From Monocercomonoides exilis (taxonomy: Eukaryota > Preaxostyla > Oxymonadida > Polymastigidae), in the NCBI GenBank assembly GCA_001643675.2, contig LSRY02000059.1:5001-69000 (forward strand): a DNA stretch of 64,000 bases, written 5' to 3'. Both the position numbers and the translations under genes were made by a program. The notes beneath the pieces are model-generated. The model was not told the DNA's origin. It saw nothing but the letters and a program-made list of their open reading frames with translations, and ran no database searches. Position 1 is the first letter of the stretch. Each line of letters starts with the position of its first letter. Positions 34,601 through 48,735 of this stretch are shown piece by piece.

Positions 34601-35330
34601 AGAGAATGAGCAAGCGATGGAGCAAGAAGAGGAAGGCGATAACGATAAAGAAAGTGAAGGTGAACATAAAAAAATGGAAAAACGGACATTTGATCAAATG
34701 AAAGAAGAGAACAAGGAGAATGAAAAAGAAAAGGAAAAGCTTTCGGAACAAAAGAAAACTGTGCGTGTTACGATGTCGATTGAACGATTTAACAACCTTC
34801 GCAATTTCATTCTGATGACAATTTGGCAAAAAGGTGAGAAAAAGCCAGATGGGACTAAAAGATTGATGCAAAAAGACATTCTTCAAATTATGGTACCACA
34901 GATTGTGAAAGAGATGGATGAAGAAATTAGAAAAGAAGTTGAGGCAGATGCAGAGAAAGATGATGAAGAAGATGACGATGATGAATATATTGATGAAGAG
35001 GAAGAAGAAGAAAAGAAAAGGCGATTATTATCTGAAACTGAAGAAGAGAAAGAAGAAAGACTCCAACGCAAAAAAGAAGAGAAATTAAGGAAAAGAGCAG
35101 AGAGAATCAGAAAAATGATGGTTCTTCGTCTAAGTCAGCAAGCATCTGAGCTTCGTCTTGTTATTGAAAAAATGCTAAGAAGTGATGACCAGATTATGGA
35201 CGACTCAGACGAAGAAACTCCATCATCACAAGTTTATTCTCTTGACAAAGAAAGTTTGAACATATCTGACAAACGATATATTGCCCTTCGGCCTGAATTT
35301 TCGATGAATCAATTGCAACTTAACGATTAA
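31694..35330 (+). CDS. MCM6: MCM6, subunit of the MCM2-7 replicative helicase, 4 exons
   Basis: Exons are 31694-31767, 31832-31974, 32054-32183 and 32264-35330; the phases agree, giving 1137 residues. The N-terminal domain carries SIQGQITRTTEVRPELVEA and a zinc motif with CQMCG and CSNQTC. The linker with GLRDAGGKELGYSFCLLA and the GVTTRTQ stretch distinguish MCM6 from its paralogues. The AAA+ core has Walker A GDPSSAKSQLL (about 455), Walker B CIIDEFEKM (about 515), sensor I AAANP and the arginine finger SRFDLFF, all intact. LTARQIESLIRVSEAVA marks the end of the AAA+ lid. Unlike the 820-residue animal protein, this one has a Gly/Arg and acidic insert of about 200 residues before the C-terminal winged helix (IERFNNLRNFILMTIW), which is itself split by Glu-rich sequence. 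Exon 3 uses the acceptor CCAG at 32053; the nearer TAG would break frame. Confidence 0.95.
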
Positions 35331-36130
35331 ACATGTCATTTTCTTCATTCTGCAGCTCTATTTTATTTTTTTTCAATTCTATGTTTTTTATCACCTCATT
35401 TTTATTTTAAATGATTATTACATTTTCTTACCCTTTTTAGAAATTCAATTCATTATTGATCAGAAATAAATAAACAGTTCAAACAAAATTTTTACACTAC
35501 TGGCTTTAGAAAAAGATTGTTCACAATTCCTTTTTAATTGATTAAAAGTTAAATTAATTATTTTGTCGCATTTAAATACGTTGCAAAACATTGGAAACTA
35601 GAAATTTTGAGTTATTGTTTATTAACAAATTTTTCAATAAAAAATCTTTTTGATTATCAATTTAATAATGTTTTTTTTTTTTTTTTTTTCTTTTTTTTGC
35701 GAAATAAAATATAATTCTTTCAATTGAACCAGTTTTCGATTCATTTGATAATTACTGAAAGTTCATCCAAAACGTAGAAATTTTCATGAGAATACCAGAA
35801 ATGTTGTGTTTTGAACAATTTTTTCGAATGTTGTGCAAATGTTTTCGACACTGCCCATCAGAATTATGTGATCCTGTTGATGCTTCTTTATTTTTAAAAT
35901 TATAAAAGCAAAAGTTGAAAGCAAAAATATGTCGATCAGAAAATTACTTAATGATATTCAAGATTTATCGGTTTTTGTTTAAAAAAAAGACTTGATCAAT
36001 ATAAAGAAAAGTTTATTTTCATATTTGGCAGGAAATTATTTTCTAAAAAATGTGATCCGGAAAAAAAGGTGAATTTGCGAATTATTAAAGTATAAATATA
36101 AAAAAAGAAATAATACACAAACAAAACAAA
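35331..36130. other. Intergenic with poly-T run
   Basis: An 800-bp AT-rich spacer. It contains a T homopolymer-like run at about 35668-35698, broken by a single C. No ORF of interest was seen. It is the left flank of the mariner remnant, and I could not define that element's outer terminal repeat. Confidence 0.45.
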
Positions 36131-37407
36131 ATGACAAGAATTTCAAAGGGCTCGATTCAAAAGAAAATTCCTATCCTGCAAGATCAGGGAAAAGGAAGAA
36201 ATGAAATTACTCGTTTATTGAATATTTCAGTCTATACTGCAAAAAAGTTCTTAAAAACAAACCATATGGGTGATTATTTATGAAACCCGATATTTTCTAT
36301 CAAAAAATTCGGTTTTTATTTTTGTTTTGATTATTCATAAATGAACCCTGAAAAGAGATAGAGCTGTTATGTGACGTCTTCTCTATTTTTTTAAATCAAA
36401 CTTTGGCCTATGAAACGATATGAAAACATTCAAAATTTGTTAGAAATTATTAAGCAAATGACAATGAGTTTTCAATAAAATAAACACCCCGAAAAAAGTT
36501 ATGATTTCAAATATTACCACACATATACAATCAAAACGGCTTGTCAGACGCAAACTCGGAAGGTCACTTATTCTTTCTCCTGCTTTGTTGAGGAAAGCAA
36601 AAAAAGAATCAAAATGCATGCAAATTCGAAGAGCCAGAGATCTAACCGATTTTCTTACTAAGTATTGCAGCAATTCCACTGCTCCTCGACTATTGCGCTT
36701 AATAAATAGAAAATATACATGGAGGAAAATCAAACATTTTGTATCAAAGAATGCTTGTGAGAAGAGAAACGAATTTGCTGAAAAACATTTAAGGGATGAT
36801 GAATTATGGGAACTAACGATCTTCGCTGATGAAAAAATTTTCAATTTATTTGGACCAGATAATACATGAATGGAATGGATTGAAAAAGATAATGAGGAAA
36901 TTTAAAACCATCAAAGTCAGAATAAACATAAAAAAAATAAATATATGGACTGCACTGGGTTATAATTTCAAATCACCAATCGTTTTTGTCAGCGATACAA
37001 TGAATTCTGAGGAATATTGTTGTATTTTGAAATATACGTTGATTCCTTATGCACGCAAGCGGTTCAAAAATAATTGGAGATTTATCCACGATAATTCAGC
37101 AGTTCGTCGATTTTCAAAGGAGCAAAATATAATCAGAGATTATACAATCACCAGGTTAGAATGGACCTTTTATTCTCCAAATTTAATTATCATCGAAAAT
37201 GTGTGGAGCATTTTATCTATGATGGTTTTCAAAGATGGAAAACCTAAGAAAGATGCGAATGAGCTGAAAAAATCAATTTTGGCTGCCTGGAATGAAATTG
37301 AAATGGATATTATTAATAAACTTGTTCATTCGATGAACAAACAATTCAAAACGGTTATATTGAATGAAGGAGGATCAATAAACTATAAATATATTTTGAT
37401 TATGTAA
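36131..37407 (+). pseudogene. Tc1/mariner-type transposase, broken
   Basis: Three pieces of one DDE transposase are visible. The first, 36131-36283, is the N-terminal helix-turn-helix (GKGRNEITRLLNISVYTAKKF). The second, 36501-36869, has a second HTH-like part and the first catalytic Asp in TIFADEKIFNLFGPDN, then a TGA. The third, 36829-37407 in another frame, has the second Asp in FIHDNSAVR and the Glu in SPNLIIIENVW. The three acidic residues of a DD-E triad are therefore still recognisable, but an insertion after the first piece, the stop after GPDN and a frame change make it non-functional as read. The family moves by cut-and-paste into TA. Terminal repeats and TA duplications were not identified. 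The insertion at 36265-36490 carries its own inverted ends and is listed separately. Confidence 0.8.
36265..36490. repeat. Short inverted-repeat element (MITE-like), nested in mariner
   Basis: The left end reads TATGGGTGATTATTTATGAAA. The right end, reverse-complemented, reads GGGGTGTTTATTTTATTGAAA, an imperfect inverted repeat with the same core (GGGTGxTTATTTxxTGAAA). It lies between the first helix-turn-helix and the rest of the mariner transposase, which would otherwise be contiguous, and so explains one break in that gene. It contains no coding capacity. The ends resemble those of the elements at 38190-38453 and 39949-40196. Confidence 0.45.
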
Positions 37408-38189
37408 TTGGTATTAATTCTTGAAATTTAATTTTTTTTTAGAAAATTCAGATAACATATTTTTGTCAAATAATTTTTTCTATTAACAGGAAAATCGTTC
37501 ATTTTCTTTGTTTTTGTAAAGAGAAAAAAAAAAATATCTCTGTTTCAAAGCATTAATGTGTTTGATAATAATTATTATTGAATGTGATATTTGTTTTTCT
37601 CAGCTGTTGGCTCAAATTTTCGATTATTAAAAGCGAATCAGTTATTTTTGATGGTCAGTGAATTATGGATTATTATTTTTGAAATCAGTACTTTGCTTTT
37701 GTGTGTTGATGATGAAAAATATTTGTTGCATAAAAAAACGCATTTGTCATATTAACGTGAAATTCTTTTTAACTGACTTTAATACCTATGTTAAATGCGA
37801 ATTAATAACAGAGATGTTTTTTGTTGGGCGTATCAGTTTTTGTGTTCAAAAACCAATTCCAAATTCAATTAAATAATTATTTATTGAAAATGTTTTATTT
37901 CAAAAATATTCAAATGCACGTGTGATAAATTTTTGTTTGAATTTGTGTTCGATTGCAAATAAAGGTTTGACAATTTGTTAATGAGATAAGTTGTTGTTTC
38001 AAAAAGAAGAACATTTTGATGGGAGTGTTCTTGTACCGATTTCTTCACCAAAAACTGAGTTAATGTTCAAATGTTGTGTTGCGTTCAAATATATATTCAT
38101 GCTCTTTTTCAATGTTAAAAAAAGTCAAAAATTTCTTATTTAAAAAAAAGAAGATTTCGGAAACTATAAAACAATAATGATCGAAAAAA
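37408..38189. other. Intergenic, no gene seen
   Basis: AT-rich sequence. A short stretch at about 37664 (TTATGGATTATTATTTTTGAAA) weakly resembles the left ends of the mini-elements nearby and may be a truncated copy. Nothing else is supported. Confidence 0.4.
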
Positions 38190-38453
38190 AATATGGATGA
38201 TTATTTTCAAAACCAAAACTTTTTTCTGGCTGTTTATTTTCCAAACGTTGTTGGTCTTTGTGAAGCAATTATGTATTTAATTAAAAAATTCAGCACAACT
38301 GTTAAAAAAACAAATGCATTTACCAAAATATAAATAAAAATATCTTTTCCAAGCCTTTTTCCTTTTCAATGTTTTTTTGAAGATATTCAAGGGATTTTTT
38401 TAAAAAGAATTTTTTGAAGGAAAAATGATGATATTTTAAAGAATCACCCATTT
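38190..38453. repeat. Short inverted-repeat element (MITE-like)
   Basis: The left end reads ATATGGATGATTATTTTCAAA. The right end, reverse-complemented, reads AAATGGGTGATTCTTTAAAA. The match is about 80 percent over the outer 15 bases, weaker than for the 39949 element. It is about 264 bp and non-coding. It flanks the Merlin-type remnant on its left, as the 39949-40196 element does on the right, so the two could also be the ends of one roughly 2-kb element. Confidence 0.35.
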
Positions 38454-38865
38454 GAACATTGAAAATAGAAATAAACACATTTGAAAAATCAAACAGCAAA
38501 TGGTGGTTATCACACATCTCACAAAACTGGATTAAACAAAGAGACAATCAAAGAGAACACGTTGTTTTTCTGTTTTAAAAAAGAATGATATGTGGAAAAT
38601 TCAGTATTTTTTTATCAGCCTCCCATTCAGATGCATCAGCTCCATCCCCAGCCCCATATGATGATGTATCTGTTTCAAGTTTATTATCTGATCCTGAAGA
38701 TTCTTCTTCGTGAAGCATTTCAGCTCCAGCCTCTTTTCCCTCTTCTTCTGAATCAAAAGTTTCTTCCTCTAAAGCTTTGTATTCTTCATCATTGTATTTC
38801 ATTTCATTCGACACAAAAATGGAAAAATCAACTTTTCAATTTCTGAAAAATGAAAATAAAGATAT

Positions 38866-39703
38866 TTATTCTTGCACTCTATTTCGTCTCACTTCATGTG
38901 AATGCATGAACTTTTGAATGGCAGTCCACAATGCTTCAATAAGATTTGTACAAGCACATGTGAGTGGATCTGAATAAGAATGAAAAAACATTTTATGAAA
39001 AAAGACAATAATTAGAAAAAATAAAATTCAACTGAATGCTCAGAATGATTGACAGTATTGTGTGAAAACACATTCTCACACAAAGAAGAATATGCTTTCC
39101 ATTGGTCAGAGTGAATTTTTTTTTCATAACGAAAATATTTTATTGTTAACGTAATAAATAGTGAAGCAGATCGGTTTGTCACAGGGTAAACAAATGCTTT
39201 TCCTCCATGTTCCTGAGTACCGAAAATCAAAATTTGCTTCTTAGCACGTCATAATAAAAAAAAGTTCAATTGATAATTAACTTTCAACAGAAAAAGCATT
39301 GAAACCTCTCTTGTATTTTCTCCTTATCCAAACAGCTTCGTCAATTTCTGCAACCCGGCCAGGACCTCCAATCGGAGTTTGATATTTTCCAATCATCTGA
39401 GCACATGTTTTCCGGCAAATGCAATAATAATATGAAACACTGTGTCTTTCACATGAAGAGAGAGGTGATGTTTGTTTCATATTGAGATGGGAAAAAGAAG
39501 GAAAGGATCAGAACAATATATCAAATTGAAAGGAAAGATATTGAAAACGGAGTTTCTGTTCTATAAGAGACTTCTTTTCGGCATTTGCGGAATCTGAAGA
39601 ACCATTTTCCTTCGCTTCCTCTAATCAAAATCATAAATGAACGACATGTTGCTATTGGGCATCTTCTGACAGTGTTACTAACATTGTCGTGAAGCCATTG
39701 CAT
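38866..39703 (-). pseudogene. Merlin / IS1595 (ISXO2-like) transposase remnant
   Basis: Read on the minus strand, pieces of an ISXO2-like transposase appear in order. A zinc ribbon has CPIATC followed by RFRKC and KEVSYRTETPF. Then come GGPGRVAEIDEAVWIRRKYKRG with the first Asp, GTQEHGGKAFVYPVTNRSAS, IHSDQWKAYSSL with the second Asp, TVNHSEHSVEF, and finally CTNLIEALWTAIQKF with the terminal Glu. This order and these motifs are those of eukaryotic Merlin transposases. Stops separate the zinc ribbon from the catalytic part (near 39521) and interrupt the catalytic part at about 39275 and 39010. Some breaks could be unrecognised introns (GTTAAT at about 39280), but I could not join all parts in frame. 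It is probably a decayed copy. Confidence 0.75.
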
Positions 39704-39948
39704 GGTTTCTCCATTATCACATAAATTTTTTAATCAATTTAGTTTTTCATCCATAAAACGATTCAATATTTGACATTCAGAGATATTTTTGAAATAATGC
39801 ATGTTCTCATCCATGCAAAACCAAAAAAAAAAATGTGTGCACAAATATTTTGAATTTTTTTATGGGTTGATCAAATTTTTTTATAAATAAGTCAGGTCTA
39901 TTAACAAATAAATGATTTTGTTATCATTTGAAACGTGCTTTTTGACAT

Positions 39949-40196
39949 ATGGGTAATTCTTTTTGAAAAGTCGCAAATGTTTTTTTTTCAAATAAATCAA
40001 AAAATTCATATTTGGCTCAAGTTTTCGTTGGCAAACACCAAACTTCACTAATATTGAATCTATTCATTGATAATGCTATTTCAAACATACTTGAGAAGAT
40101 TCGTGAGCGTGAACAGAAATTAGATCAAAATATGAAATTTTGATTTTTTTTTTTTAAAAATTAAACATTTGCGAATTTTCAAAAAGAATTACCCAT
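39949..40196. repeat. MITE: 248-bp element with 32-bp terminal inverted repeats
   Basis: The left end, starting at 39949, and the reverse complement of the right end, finishing at 40196, agree at about 31 of the first 32 bases. Both read ATGGGTAATTCTTTTTGAAA followed by A(G/T)TCGCAAATGTTT. The inside is AT-rich and non-coding. The size and structure are those of a miniature inverted-repeat transposable element. No convincing target-site duplication was found, so the precise outer boundary is uncertain. Confidence 0.75.
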
Positions 40197-40811
40197 TTGA
40201 TCAAGAGTTTGTCTTTTATTTGGAAAGGTGGCATACAATTACCATATTCCTCTTATCTATAACAATATTTTTATTTCAAAAAAAAATCGGCCGTTCGAAC
40301 AAAAATCATAATAAATCATTCAAATTAATGACATGAAATAAACAAATTCATAAATAAAAGGATCTGATAATTTATCAAATTTCTAGTGACTCTGGAATTT
40401 TTTGTAAATGAATAGATTTTGAATAAAGATATCCTTTTTTGTAAGATTTGAATATTTTCACAAAAAATAAATAATGGATGTTGTTTTTAAATTGTAATTC
40501 TTGCTGTTTATATTTATAATTGGGTCAAAAATACTATAATGTTTATGTTGAAATGATTGACGAATGAATAAAAAAACATGATCCAAAATCAGTTAAACAA
40601 ATAATCATTATCAATAAATTGCAAGAAAGTGAAAGATAGATGCTCTTCAAATTAATACCAGTTCGAGAAAAGAACAACAAGAATAAGCTAAAAGAAATAA
40701 ATGGACAGTGGCTAAAATAGTAAAGCATACACAAAGGAAAAGAAAAATAGAAATCAGAAAATGATTTGTTTTAATGTTAAAAATCAAAAGTTGATTAAAA
40801 AATTTTGATGT
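40197..40811. other. Intergenic, no gene seen
   Basis: A 615-bp AT-rich spacer between the MITE and the 3' end of the NDR kinase gene. It has short ORFs only, and no similarity or structure was noticed. Confidence 0.45.
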
Positions 40812-42900
<2,089 letters not shown>

Positions 42901-43166
42901 AATGAGTTATTATGGAATCGATCATATATTAAAAATTCGAGGCAATATAATCAATATAACTTGAAGACTTCTTTTATTGAAAGTTATACGATGAATAAAA
43001 AGATAAATATTCAACATCAAACAATTCTTATGTTTTTTTCTAAAAAATTAGTTTTGATTGAAATTCAAGAATAAATATTTTTCTATCCAAATAAAGTTTA
43101 TGTTAAAAATACAAAATATGATAAACAACATCAAATTTTTTTTGAACAAAGATGAGATAAATGCAT

Positions 43167-46100
43167 TTACCAAAAATAAAAACTTGCTAATGCCAATGCT
43201 CCTCCATTCAAAACCATATTTGAAAAAGGGTAATGAATAAAAGAATATATAACATCAAATAATCCACATTCTTCTGCGTATTGACGCAAAATTCCAAGTT
43301 GCGTTAAATTCATTTTTGGCATCCCTGAACTTATTGTAGCACCCTCTGCTCGATATACGATAAACCTCGAAATCTCATGTGGCTTGATATTTGCATAATG
43401 CGGAGAGCAAATTTGAATTATGCTCAAAAAATGGATAATTTCTCCATTCAAATGAAGTTGTAACAAGCCTTTAGAAATAATTTCGAGATAGTTGTTGGCA
43501 ATCATCATCTTTAGTAAATTGTAATCTTTTGTTCTTATGCCAATGCCAAAAGTATAATTCCTGAAAAGAAATGTTCCTATTCCTTTGCTGAGTTCTAAGT
43601 TATCAACGAATGTAGGGAAAAATCCGGTTTCTATAAAAGTTGTCATTGATTTTTTATCAGCAATATACAACAATAAAACTTTTGCTGCTTTTTTTCTTAC
43701 AACTTTGTTGGGATGAACAAGAAGAAAGGGCAATGAATTCAAGATATCTACGAAATAATTCCTGGAGTAATTAGTAACATTTGGATTCACATTATTAGCG
43801 AACGGGTTACTCGAATAATTGAAGATGACTGAATGAATTTTAACAAGAAGCTTAAGAGTAAATATGATAACGTCTTCATTACACTGACTGGAAAACAACG
43901 TTTGAAAACAAGCGATTTGAACATTAGTTATTATTATGATAATCTTAAATTAAAAGCAAACTCAAGAATCTGTGCAAGAACGGTCATTAAATTTGAGGTA
44001 ATGAGGCATTCAAGTATTTCTATTGCAAGCCAATAAATTGAATGAAGAAAAATTTAATGCTGACAAACAAAAAAGGATACCTTCGTTTATTTGATAGCAG
44101 TTGAAAGCGACAAGTGCGTTCAATTTTGAGACGTCGTCACCAGATATAAGCACATTCATCAATGTGGAGACAATCACATCACAATTAATATCATATGAGT
44201 TCTTGTTGAGAAACAGATAGCACAACGCCAAAGTGCTATTGACGATATACCCTTCTCCTTCTTCGTTCTCTTGCATTGCATGTTGCTTCAACTGTGCAAT
44301 TACACCGAACCTATTCATCTGATTATAAAATGGATTTATTTTAGAATATACTTTTGTCTTCAAAGCAAAAACAGCACCAGCTCTGGCTATGTTAGCAACA
44401 ACAGTCAACAATAGCGAATTATACACGCTTTTTGTTGACAAATCCAATGCGCATGAAAGAGCAGGAACGAGAGTTTCCTCGTAGGCCATTTGAACGATAT
44501 CATCCTCGGCTGACAAGGAAAGTGTGTACAAAAGTTCGAGGGCAGCTATGATTAACTGGCCATCAGCAGTGCCCGTGCGCAGGAGAAGAGCAGAAATCGA
44601 TCTGATTGTAAAATTATTGTTGCTAAGAAGGATTGAAGCAATATCTGGGCGACATAAAGCAAGACGATCTGTTGGAGTGAATTTGCTTGATTTTTTATCT
44701 TCGGTTGAAAATCGGCTCATTGAGACGAAACCTTCATTTCCAGCCGTAGCATTGATAAATGCAGGGTCTTCTAATAGGAACTCCATTGGGACCGAGTTTG
44801 GAATATCAATCACTTCTGCACTTTCAGGCTGAGATTGGGATAAGAACGTTTCGAACGAATCATTTCGCATAATAGACGATACAAATTTCGAAGAATGATT
44901 CTGTGCTTCTTTCTCCTGAATGTTGCTGCAGAGAAGATTTTGGAAAAGCTGCATAATTTTTTGACACAACACAAACGGAGAAAGTAACACGAACATCTGA
45001 GACGAAGTGTCAATAAGCATTTTTGCAAGTTCTTCCTCCCCTTCTGCAATTACCACTTCATCATGGTCACCTTCGTCTTTGCTGCCTCTCTTCAGAGTGC
45101 TTTTATTTCTTCTTTCCTTTCCATTTTCAAGTGAAAATTTATTCCACTCTTTGTTGAATAGCATATTGATGTATTCCAAAAGCGATTTTCCTTCTTCCTT
45201 GTACAGATCAATTGAACAGAAATACAATGTTTGAGACAATATTGTCAGTCCTCCATTATCAATTAATTGCTTTTCTGCTTCAGGAGATCGTTTGCAAAGT
45301 AACAGAAAAATTTGGACAACAGCCAATTGAATGGATAAAACAGGATGCCTTTTTTCAACAATGGCAACAATACATACACATAAACAAAAAAATAACTTTA
45401 AATATACAAAAAAACAGTAAACATGAAACAAACTTTAGAACTCGAAGAAGATAATGCACAACACCCTTTTCAAGAAGAATCCGAGAAGTAACTAGCATCA
45501 TTTCGAAATGTCCAAACAGCACAAAATTTATAAAGTTCAAAATCATTTAAATGAAGATATTAATAAGGTACAATTGAAAATAGGATGAAACAAACTTTTT
45601 TCATTTGCCAAAACAAGCAATGACCAACATGCTGTTTCAACATCATTTTCACGAATTTCGAGCAATGAATCAAAGTTCAGCCGAATACTATCCAAGAAAC
45701 AATCTTGCTTAATTTGGAAAACTTCCTCGTATGTTCGACTCACTTCACGTGCATATTCTGTTTCTTGTTCAGCTTCAAAAACTAATTTGCATAATTGAGA
45801 ATGTCCTTCATTGTTTCTCCGTCTAACAATGGGTGCTAAGCTTCCATTTGTTTTAATTTCGATTGTGTTTCCATAAACAACAGCAGTTTTGCAAAGCGTA
45901 ACATTTGGCTGGATGCCACTTTCAGATGGAAGCTTGTTGTAATCAAAATGCTCAATTGAAGAACAACAATTCATATCTTTTTCTCTGAGTAACGAAGGAT
46001 ATCCTCCAAAATTCACAATCTCTCTGCATCTGTCTTCAGATCCTTCAACAAGAGCAGAAATAACTCCTGATGCAACTGCCTCAATCTCAACGTCTGATGA

Positions 46101-48517
46101 AAGTCGAACAACACAATTGATCAAAGCCAACAGAAAAGACAGAAGAGAATGCATATTTTTAATGAAAATTGTTTCCGGAGAAAAAACATTGCACGAACTG
46201 GAAGATGCAAATGATTGAGAAGCGGAATATTGATCTTGTGGCAGCTGCCTAACAATTGTGTCGCAAATAGCGAAGAGGAAATACAAGCAATGGAGTAAAC
46301 AAGCGCCATTTGCAGTCAGAAACACTTTTCCGAACTGTTTGAGTGCGACCTCATCATTTGCTTTGACAAGCGAGCAAGTAACAGAAACCAAAATGTCTAA
46401 GGACACAACCAAACATTTTGGAAATGGTAACATATTCTGAGAAAGAAGTGAGATAACTTCTTCTTCTTCGTCTTGCACATTAGCGTAATGCAACTCAAGT
46501 GGGGTTAATGGAATTTGTTTGTTTTCATTGCCATCAACTTTGAAGAACCGATCAGGACTGAAACAACATCCACTGCATTGCTTTTCGAAAAGGCAGCTAT
46601 TTTCACAGACCAGACGCATCCAACGAATTGTCTCAGAACACACAACAAACCTCAGAATATCCAACAGACACCCTTCGCTTGACGTGGCTTCAACAGGCGA
46701 TTCAACAGGAAATGATAATCCTTCTATCGTCAAAGAAGATAACGAAAGGGCAGAAGCAGTAGCAGATGCTGATGCAGAGGCAGAACTAGATGAAGACGAA
46801 CTTGGTTCCGAAGCTGCCTCATTAAACATTATCTGACGCAGCAACGGGCTTGATGCATTTGAAACCAACTTCAACATAAGCCTCAAAATGCGGTAAACAA
46901 TCATTAAGTTTATATTTTTCAGGCAGGTTAACTTGAACAGAGACATATGATGCAAAGCATTGTGCAAAACAGACAGAAGTGCATGAATAATGCCTGATTG
47001 AACAACCAATCTCTTTCCTTCTTCGATTCCAATGTATGCTATGTGCCTTTGTCGTATTGTCCATTCTTCTTCTTCTTCTTCTTCTTCTTCTTCTTCTTTG
47101 AAGAGAAATTCTTTATTTTCTTCTTCATCATTCAAACTACCATTCTGTAACGCTGAATTGCAAATTTCGTATAAAAGTGAAGTTGGATAAATTCCATATT
47201 CTCCAAGTTCGCTGCTGTTCCTCTTTCTCAATTTGAATTCATTTCCTTCTTTCCCTTCTTCTGCAATAGCCTCTAACAACTCAACAACTGAGGCAATCTG
47301 AATGATGATTTGTGAATCGTTTAGATTGCAAATTGTTAATAAAAAAGCACAGATTAAAAAAAATGATTAACAAAAACAAACAACATTAAAGATATTACTA
47401 ACAAATGCTAAATGCATTAAATGCATACAATTTCATTTTGCCTATGACGCTGTCTGGTTGACGATCCAATTTCAAACACTTCTAACTTATTAAACTTTTG
47501 CAGCACCAATTCAAGAGACGCAAAAAGTCCTTCACAGTTCATCTCTAAAGAATGAATAAAAGAAAGTGAAGCCAGATTGCGTAGAGCAATCACTGCTTGC
47601 AGTTGGGTTTCAAGGTCTTTTTCCCTGTTAAAGAATAAAAAATTTTTTTATCTTCAATATATCACTTTGAAACTTTTGAAATAAACACACGATAACATAA
47701 TAACTAAGTTTCTGATTAAATTTGTTGGAAAGCTTGGACGAACTTTAGAGAGCATGAGAAAAAATATTAATTTGTAATGGAATCACACATGAAGAATCAT
47801 ATTGTGCATATCCAGCAATGACAGCCCAATGCGCTGCAAATGCTTTAGAAAAAGGTAGAATTTTGGAAAGTTTTGTTAATGTCTCCATATGAGGCTCAAA
47901 TTTCTTTAGACACTCCTTTTCCATTGCCATACAAAAAAGAATCTGAGAAAAAAGAACCGTAACATCTTCGCCTTTCCCATTCATTGAAGATTCATTGACA
48001 TCGGAATTCTTTGGTTGCCTTTCTATTTCACTGCTGCAATTTTTAGCATACGCAATGAACAATTTGTCAAGAATTCCATCTTGGATGAAGAGACGCTTTG
48101 TGCTGGCTGAAAATTCAATTACTGCTCTTTGGTTGTCAAAATTTTTGTAAAAAAAAATAAATTTATACATAGATTGCAATGGGTTGAAATTCAACACACT
48201 TAATTCCTCGAAGGACTTCCATAAGAATATTTCTGCTTTTTGTTGCAAGGAGACTAATAAACATTGGCATAATTGTTTGACAATAAAGCTCTGACTTCCG
48301 CTTTGGCAAAGCGTTAACTAAGGCAGATATTTGATAAGCATTGAATAAACTACTCTTAATTTTTCAAAAAACCTTATTTCTTTGAAAAAAATATATTAAA
48401 AACTTCAGATAACTCATCCAAGCTGTTAACAATTGATGATATAGATAATGATAATTTTAATGGATCTAAAGATATTTCATTACTGCTAGTTTCATGATTA
48501 TCTAATCTCTTCAACAT
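43167..48517 (-). CDS. Large armadillo/HEAT-like protein, 8 exons, 1553 residues
   Basis: A spliced model with exons 48517-48404, 48317-47789, 47616-47429, 47297-45572, 45491-45434, 45348-44081, 44019-43962 and 43887-43167; every junction keeps phase. The introns use GT donors such as GTGTGA, GTATGC, GTACCT, GTTTGT, GTATCC and GTTTGC. The product is built from leucine-rich helical pairs typical of armadillo repeats (QAVIALRNLASLSF, IQLAVVQIFLLLCKRS, RKKAAKVLLLYIAD). Acidic and serine-rich loops separate some of them, including a glutamate run coded at 47064-47096. There is no enzyme motif, signal peptide or membrane segment. I do not recognise an orthologue. It sits head-to-head with the PPP phosphatase and just upstream of the NDR kinase. 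Furry-type NDR partners are also giant helical-repeat proteins, but I see no specific Furry motif, so no link is claimed. Confidence 0.7.
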
Positions 48518-48735
48518 CAAATATTAAATAAAATAAAAATGGGCATTATATTATCTAATCATATAAGTCACAACAAGAATATTTTGTCACAAATTTCGGT
48601 TTTGTTTAAAAATGCCTTTCGTATATTTGAAAAACCAAAAAAATTATAATAATGTTTTATCATATGATCAAAAATGAATAAATTTTTGAACATCTTATTT
48701 TCAGTGGACAAATTTATTTTAATTGATTTGTTTTC
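48518..48735. promoter_or_regulatory. 218-bp divergent promoter region
   Basis: The gap between the starts of the armadillo-like gene (minus) and the PPP phosphatase (plus). It is AT-rich, and no defined motif was seen. Confidence 0.4.

Noticed and set aside
38575-38814. An acidic 79-residue minus-strand ORF (MSNEMKYNDEEYKALEEETF...)
   Set aside because: Its composition looks protein-like, but there is no family, no splice context, and it lies between transposon remnants. It could be part of the dead Merlin element; not annotated as a gene.
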